NCBI GenBank assembly: GCA_023251875.1 | Contig: JAHEXY010000006.1 | Location: 124,001-188,000 of the forward strand | Reading direction: 5' to 3' | DNA length: 64,000 bases | Source: Bacteroidota bacterium | GTDB taxonomy: Bacteria > Bacteroidota > Bacteroidia > JAHEXY01 | Shown: positions 61,701 through 64,000 of the stretch, one piece after another | How the letters are laid out: each line of letters starts with the position of its first letter | How positions within the stretch are numbered: position 1 is the stretch's first letter | Notes under the pieces: generated by a model | What the model was told of the DNA's origin: nothing | The model's database searches: none | The model's input: the letters and a program-made list of their open reading frames with translations, nothing else | Made by a program: the position numbers and the translations under genes

Positions 61701-63457
61701 TAAAAAATGGTGTAAATATCATCATCTCTACATACTGCAATAGTTTGCTTGTTTTTATTGGTAAAGGTTTCTGTTTTATTATGGTTTTCATCGTAAGAAG
61801 TAGTTTTAAAAATATCATCAGCATTGGGAGCTTCATCTCCAAATAATTTTATAAGTTCTGTATCGTCTGCTTTTCCATAACTGATGCTTGGAGTTTTGCC
61901 TGATCCCATTTTCAGGTATTTACCTACACCTGAGCTTTCTTTTATACGCCCACTGCCATCGTTTTTATAAAGCACATAACTAAAAGGATAGCCCTGTGCA
62001 GAAGGAATGGTTTTATCGGTATTGAAATCGGAATAATAACTGTAAAATTGGCCTGATGAAGTTGTATCGTTAATGGCATTGGGTGATCGGTAGGTGGCGT
62101 CTGCGGCAAAGTCAGATGCGGTATATATATTTCCCGAATGTCGTAATAAATAGGCTTGGTATTCAAAAGAAGTTCTATTGGTGAGTGGTACCGGCATACT
62201 TTGTAATGCAGCATTGGCTGTATAATCATATACTGTTTGATTGGCTACTACAAAATTTTCACTTCTGTTTATGGCCTGGCTTTGCTTTACCATGCCAAGA
62301 TTATTGGCGTATGTTTTGGTTTCGTATTGTTTGATAGAAGTAGAGGCATCGCCTTCGCTAAAGGTTCGGCTGTATATCCAGTTAATATCATTATAACTGT
62401 CGTTATCAGTATACCAAAAGCAATAAGATGGAACGCTTGCGCTGCCAAAGAATAGCTGAGAAGCACTTGTTGTAGTACTCCATTTTCCATAATTTCTGCT
62501 GTTGGCAATGCCGCCTTCATATACATTGCCAACCGGCCTTACCCTCCACGCATAATAACCGCTTCCTTCTCCAATAGTAAGTTTTAGATAGCTGTATATG
62601 GTTTTTACTCCCGATATTGTTGTGCTAAAAGTATCGTTTTTGTCTAAAAATAGATTTAGGGCATCATTCCAATCAATTTTTTGTGAAGTAATGGTTCTTT
62701 CATCTGAGTTAGTATTTTCGCTGGTATTGTACAAACGCAACAATTGAAATTGCCAGTAAGGAACATCCGTAATAGCAGCAGGTACAGAATAGGTGATTTT
62801 TCCCATAGCATCTATAGTTGAAGGTGCTGTATAGGAAGATACCCATGAAAATAATTGCTGGCTGCTTGCGGTGCTAATTTGACTGATAGTAGTTGACAGA
62901 TTGCTTACATCCAGAGTATATTGAATTTCGTGTGTGAGCTTAAGCGTAAAATACAATTGAACATTGGCATTTACAGAAAGTGATGATGGGGTAATATAGA
63001 GCATATTTACATCTGCCTGTTTTGATGGGTTGCTGCTGAACCAATCATCAACATCTAATTCATATATTATTTCCGGTGACGCACTACTTAGGCTAAGTGT
63101 AATAACTTTTCCTGCTGATCCATCAGTTGTATAGGTTGCGTAACTTACAGCCGACCCACTAGTAGGAACTTTATAAGGTTTAATAGTTAATTTTATGCTG
63201 CTTGTAACCGTATTGGTACCAAAAAGATAATCAGAACCTAAGTTTAAATAAATGCGTAGTTTAGAATCAGTATTTGTGCGGCTAAGGCCCGAATTACTTT
63301 CTTTTTGTGCAAATATTTTATAGGTAGTAGCAGACGAAATAGCCGATGACAATTGCGAATAGCTATAACTCTGACTTTGACTTACTGATAGGCCATATAG
63401 CTGTATTGTAAACAGCAGGCAAACAAAAAAGATACTGATGGAACGAATGGCTTTCAT
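58754..63457 (-). CDS. RHS-repeat secreted protein with toxin-like C-terminal domain
   Basis: A 1567-residue exported protein. Signal about 1-22. The N-terminal 520 residues are beta-rich and variable. YD/RHS repeats follow (about 560-1180; for example YDRAGNLVRSVEPKG, YDFAGNVIRKKTPDGGETNY and FTYDAMGNRISKK). The RHS-associated core is YGFQGKEKDNEILGEGNEYD followed by FGARLYDPRVGRWLSMDPLA (about 1255-1290), ending NDPVNNIDPDG. After this conserved break the last 270 residues are different: a hydrophobic Gly/Ala segment, then KGWDSPYLADGEVYDI, ATFPRGTEP, WLADPAEV, VKVPAGATLRTG and GGMTQYELP. This order resembles toxin C-termini of polymorphic systems. The DNA coding for it is visibly G+C-richer than its surroundings. 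No immunity gene follows on the same strand. Confidence 0.8.
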   Translation of the reverse strand: MKAIRSISIFFVCLLFTIQLYGLSVSQSQSYSYSQLSSAISSATTYKIFAQKESNSGLSRTNTDSKLRIYLNLGSDYLFGTNTVTSSIKLTIKPYKVPTSGSAVSYATYTTDGSAGKVITLSLSSASPEIIYELDVDDWFSSNPSKQADVNMLYITPSSLSVNANVQLYFTLKLTHEIQYTLDVSNLSTTISQISTASSQQLFSWVSSYTAPSTIDAMGKITYSVPAAITDVPYWQFQLLRLYNTSENTNSDERTITSQKIDWNDALNLFLDKNDTFSTTISGVKTIYSYLKLTIGEGSGYYAWRVRPVGNVYEGGIANSRNYGKWSTTTSASQLFFGSASVPSYCFWYTDNDSYNDINWIYSRTFSEGDASTSIKQYETKTYANNLGMVKQSQAINRSENFVVANQTVYDYTANAALQSMPVPLTNRTSFEYQAYLLRHSGNIYTASDFAADATYRSPNAINDTTSSGQFYSYYSDFNTDKTIPSAQGYPFSYVLYKNDGSGRIKESSGVGKYLKMGSGKTPSISYGKADDTELIKLFGDEAPNADDIFKTTSYDENHNKTETFTNKNKQTIAVCRDDDIYTIFYYDRAGNLVRSVEPKGVGTSCTSRLTSHPYLTYVTEYDYDFAGNVIRKKTPDGGETNYIYDSYNRLRFSQNEKQKANAKYAYVKYDEFGRTIETGEVSNDYANDISSMPQSYTDNIKNPSYGNVNHSTITYSKACSYLASSNSQKYLRNRISYVKNEDNSYIAYSYDAHGNVAKLYVHNAAMEYNTSDVRIIEYEYDLISNLLTKIKYNTGQVDQFFKKLTYDANARLTKVETSVDDKIYDADASYSYYKHGPLKRVETGEDKIQGVDYVYTLQGWLKGINHTSLDATIDPGADNGSNFATDIFSSMLNYYSGDFYKNNSSYNSNNSNKYCLLPSTGSSTANSQYNGNIASEVSKLADKSMSYKDAWGYQYTYDDFNRLTNANFYKYSGSAFASNTDYKMAISYDDNGNIKTLLRNGYSASKTDMDNLTYNYKSWSNKINYIKDDKLSSNYTVDIDAQASGNYSYDEIGNLSMDKGNNVNSITWNVWNKPVKVTKSSGETIEFTYDAMGNRISKKSTSGSTIAYTYYILDAKGNTVAAYDESASTANTNKTLSLKEIPITASSRIGTYKPSGITVRTIANGVITNKTLTTSNENKRKIGYKQYEITDHLGNVRATFSDIKLSTLSTAKVPCSFTADISSLSNYYPYGMQMAGNTYNTTNSRYGFQGKEKDNEILGEGNEYDFGARLYDPRVGRWLSMDPLAEKFADESPYTAMGNDPVNNIDPDGKAWGDAAMVLGAWTWKTLTGEEVDLSTVSGRIRGLVTAAATGAIIWGSAGVVVEAYPALVGGLTAESMGGVGITAGTELVATGGGALTGVDLAPGIHAGSSSESGSKTIVQQGEGTLATVERVDPALANARHTNPAKGWDSPYLADGEVYDITLKNEATFPRGTEPGNPSGSTLTGAWLADPAEVAGKSGVELQQGLALNSAPTHLVTVKVPAGATLRTGTAAPRPSVSAPGGMTQYELPNGQKGAGATPGTPQPIK

Positions 63458-63698
63458 ATGTATATAATTTTATTTTTTAGTAGTCATATGGAATACGCCA
63501 TGTTATATTCATTCGTGTTTGTGCACGTTCGGTGCATGGCTATTTCATAGTGATATATTATGTAATTGTGTTAAAATAAATTTAAAACGATAAGGCGCTA
63601 AATCCACATTATGTCTTATATAAGGTTTATGATGTTCATTATAATTAGGATAATTGTTATATATATTATTTATTGTCAATTATTTACCAAAAGACAGT
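63458..63698. other. AT-rich gap upstream of the RHS gene
   Basis: This 241-bp stretch separates two minus-strand genes of the RHS locus. I see no terminator hairpin or clear -7 box; the DNA is AT-rich with TATA-like runs around 63655-63680. Confidence 0.3.
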
Positions 63699-64000
63699 TT
63701 ATCGTGTTTCTGTTGAATTTCCGTAATGCGTTTCGCTAATGGTTCTTATTCCTTTTTCGGTTTCGGCAATTTTTCTGATTAACTTTCCTTCAGCATTGTA
63801 TTGGTAAAAAGTTCCAAAATGCTGACTATCAAAAGTTGTTAACAAACGAAGTGTATTTGGATCGTAAACATAGCAAGTCATTTCCGCAGAATAAGGTTGC
63901 ACACGAACATCATCCAGGTATATTTTTGAAGACATATCTCCGCTTATTTTAATAACTGGCATAAAAGTGTTTCCTTCAGTAAGGGTAGAGCTCCATGTGG
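63699..64000 (-). CDS. C-terminal end of a large RHS-locus partner protein, partial
   Basis: The frame is open to the right edge, with stop at 63699. The visible 100 residues read TWSSTLTEGNTFMPVIKISG onward, then IYLDDVRVQPYSAEMTCYVYDP, FGTFYQYNAEGKLIRKIAETEKGI and end SETHYGNSTETR. The sequence DDVRVQP..A.M..YVYDP..L and TFY.YN.EGKL.R...ETEKGI is one I remember from the ends of very large Bacteroidota proteins encoded directly upstream of RHS/DUF6443 genes. They are beta-rich secreted proteins ending in one degenerate YD repeat. The internal ATG at 63960-63962 is not the start. Its size and N-terminus lie outside the window. Confidence 0.65.
   Translation of the reverse strand, partial: TWSSTLTEGNTFMPVIKISGDMSSKIYLDDVRVQPYSAEMTCYVYDPNTLRLLTTFDSQHFGTFYQYNAEGKLIRKIAETEKGIRTISETHYGNSTETR

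Overview
The window is a stretch of a low-GC (roughly one third G+C by eye) chromosome from a member of the Bacteroidota. The evidence is consistent. Six secreted proteins end in type IX secretion (T9SS) C-terminal domains. Promoter-like sites match the Bacteroidota TAnnTTTG -7 box, and strong Shine-Dalgarno sites are scarce. Several genes belong to phylum-typical families: the long form of PurM, DUF1599, a DoxX/thioredoxin fusion, DUF6913, the BatA/VWA membrane protein and an NtrC-like regulator without a DNA-binding domain. No phage, integrase, transposase gene or CRISPR array is visible, so this is core chromosome with accessory surface-protein islands.

Layout. 1-8.1 kb: 5' end of an Opp/Dpp-type permease, DoxX-like protein, DUF1599 protein, parB, parA, a metallo-beta-lactamase-fold hydrolase and clpB, all on the minus strand. 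8.3-16.3 kb: a FISUMP T9SS protein, rocD, purM, tRNA-Arg(TCT), der and tex. 16.3-24.9 kb: dapA, a DUF6913 gene, a T9SS subtilase, two tandem paralogous lipoproteins, a dihydroorotase-like gene, dusB and a helical protein of unknown function. 25-36.8 kb: surface-protein region with a YCF48/dockerin/cohesin-like protein, an M43 metalloprotease and a 1415-residue adhesin, with an Old Yellow Enzyme homologue, azoR and truA between them. 36.9-45.2 kb: M16 peptidase, sigma-54-type regulator, a compact SPFH operon (coiled-coil membrane protein, SPFH protein, two paralogous lipoproteins) and a BatA/VWA protein. 45.3-58.7 kb: gyrB, tRNA-Pro(TGG), a second subtilase, an outer-membrane barrel candidate, a 950-residue type-B T9SS protein, pcrA/uvrD, a candidate structured RNA, era and a second helical protein. 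58.7-64 kb: an RHS protein with a toxin-like C-terminus and the 3' end of its upstream partner.

How the parts relate. Housekeeping functions are chromosome segregation (ParAB), proteostasis (ClpB), ribosome biogenesis and tRNA modification (Der, Era, TruA, DusB), nucleotide and amino-acid metabolism (PurM, PyrC-like, DapA, RocD) and DNA topology/repair (GyrB, PcrA). The accessory layer is mainly exported: T9SS cargo, lipoproteins and an RHS protein. The best candidate for an undescribed system is the four-gene SPFH operon at 39.6-42.8 kb. Its two lipoproteins look like metallopeptidase-fold proteins that have lost the zinc motif. Other unusual items are a three-way-junction RNA with its own terminator (55.9-56.0 kb), reelin-like repeats in the 1415-residue adhesin, a two-copy palindromic element of about 90 bp, and a 21-bp hairpin between parA and parB.
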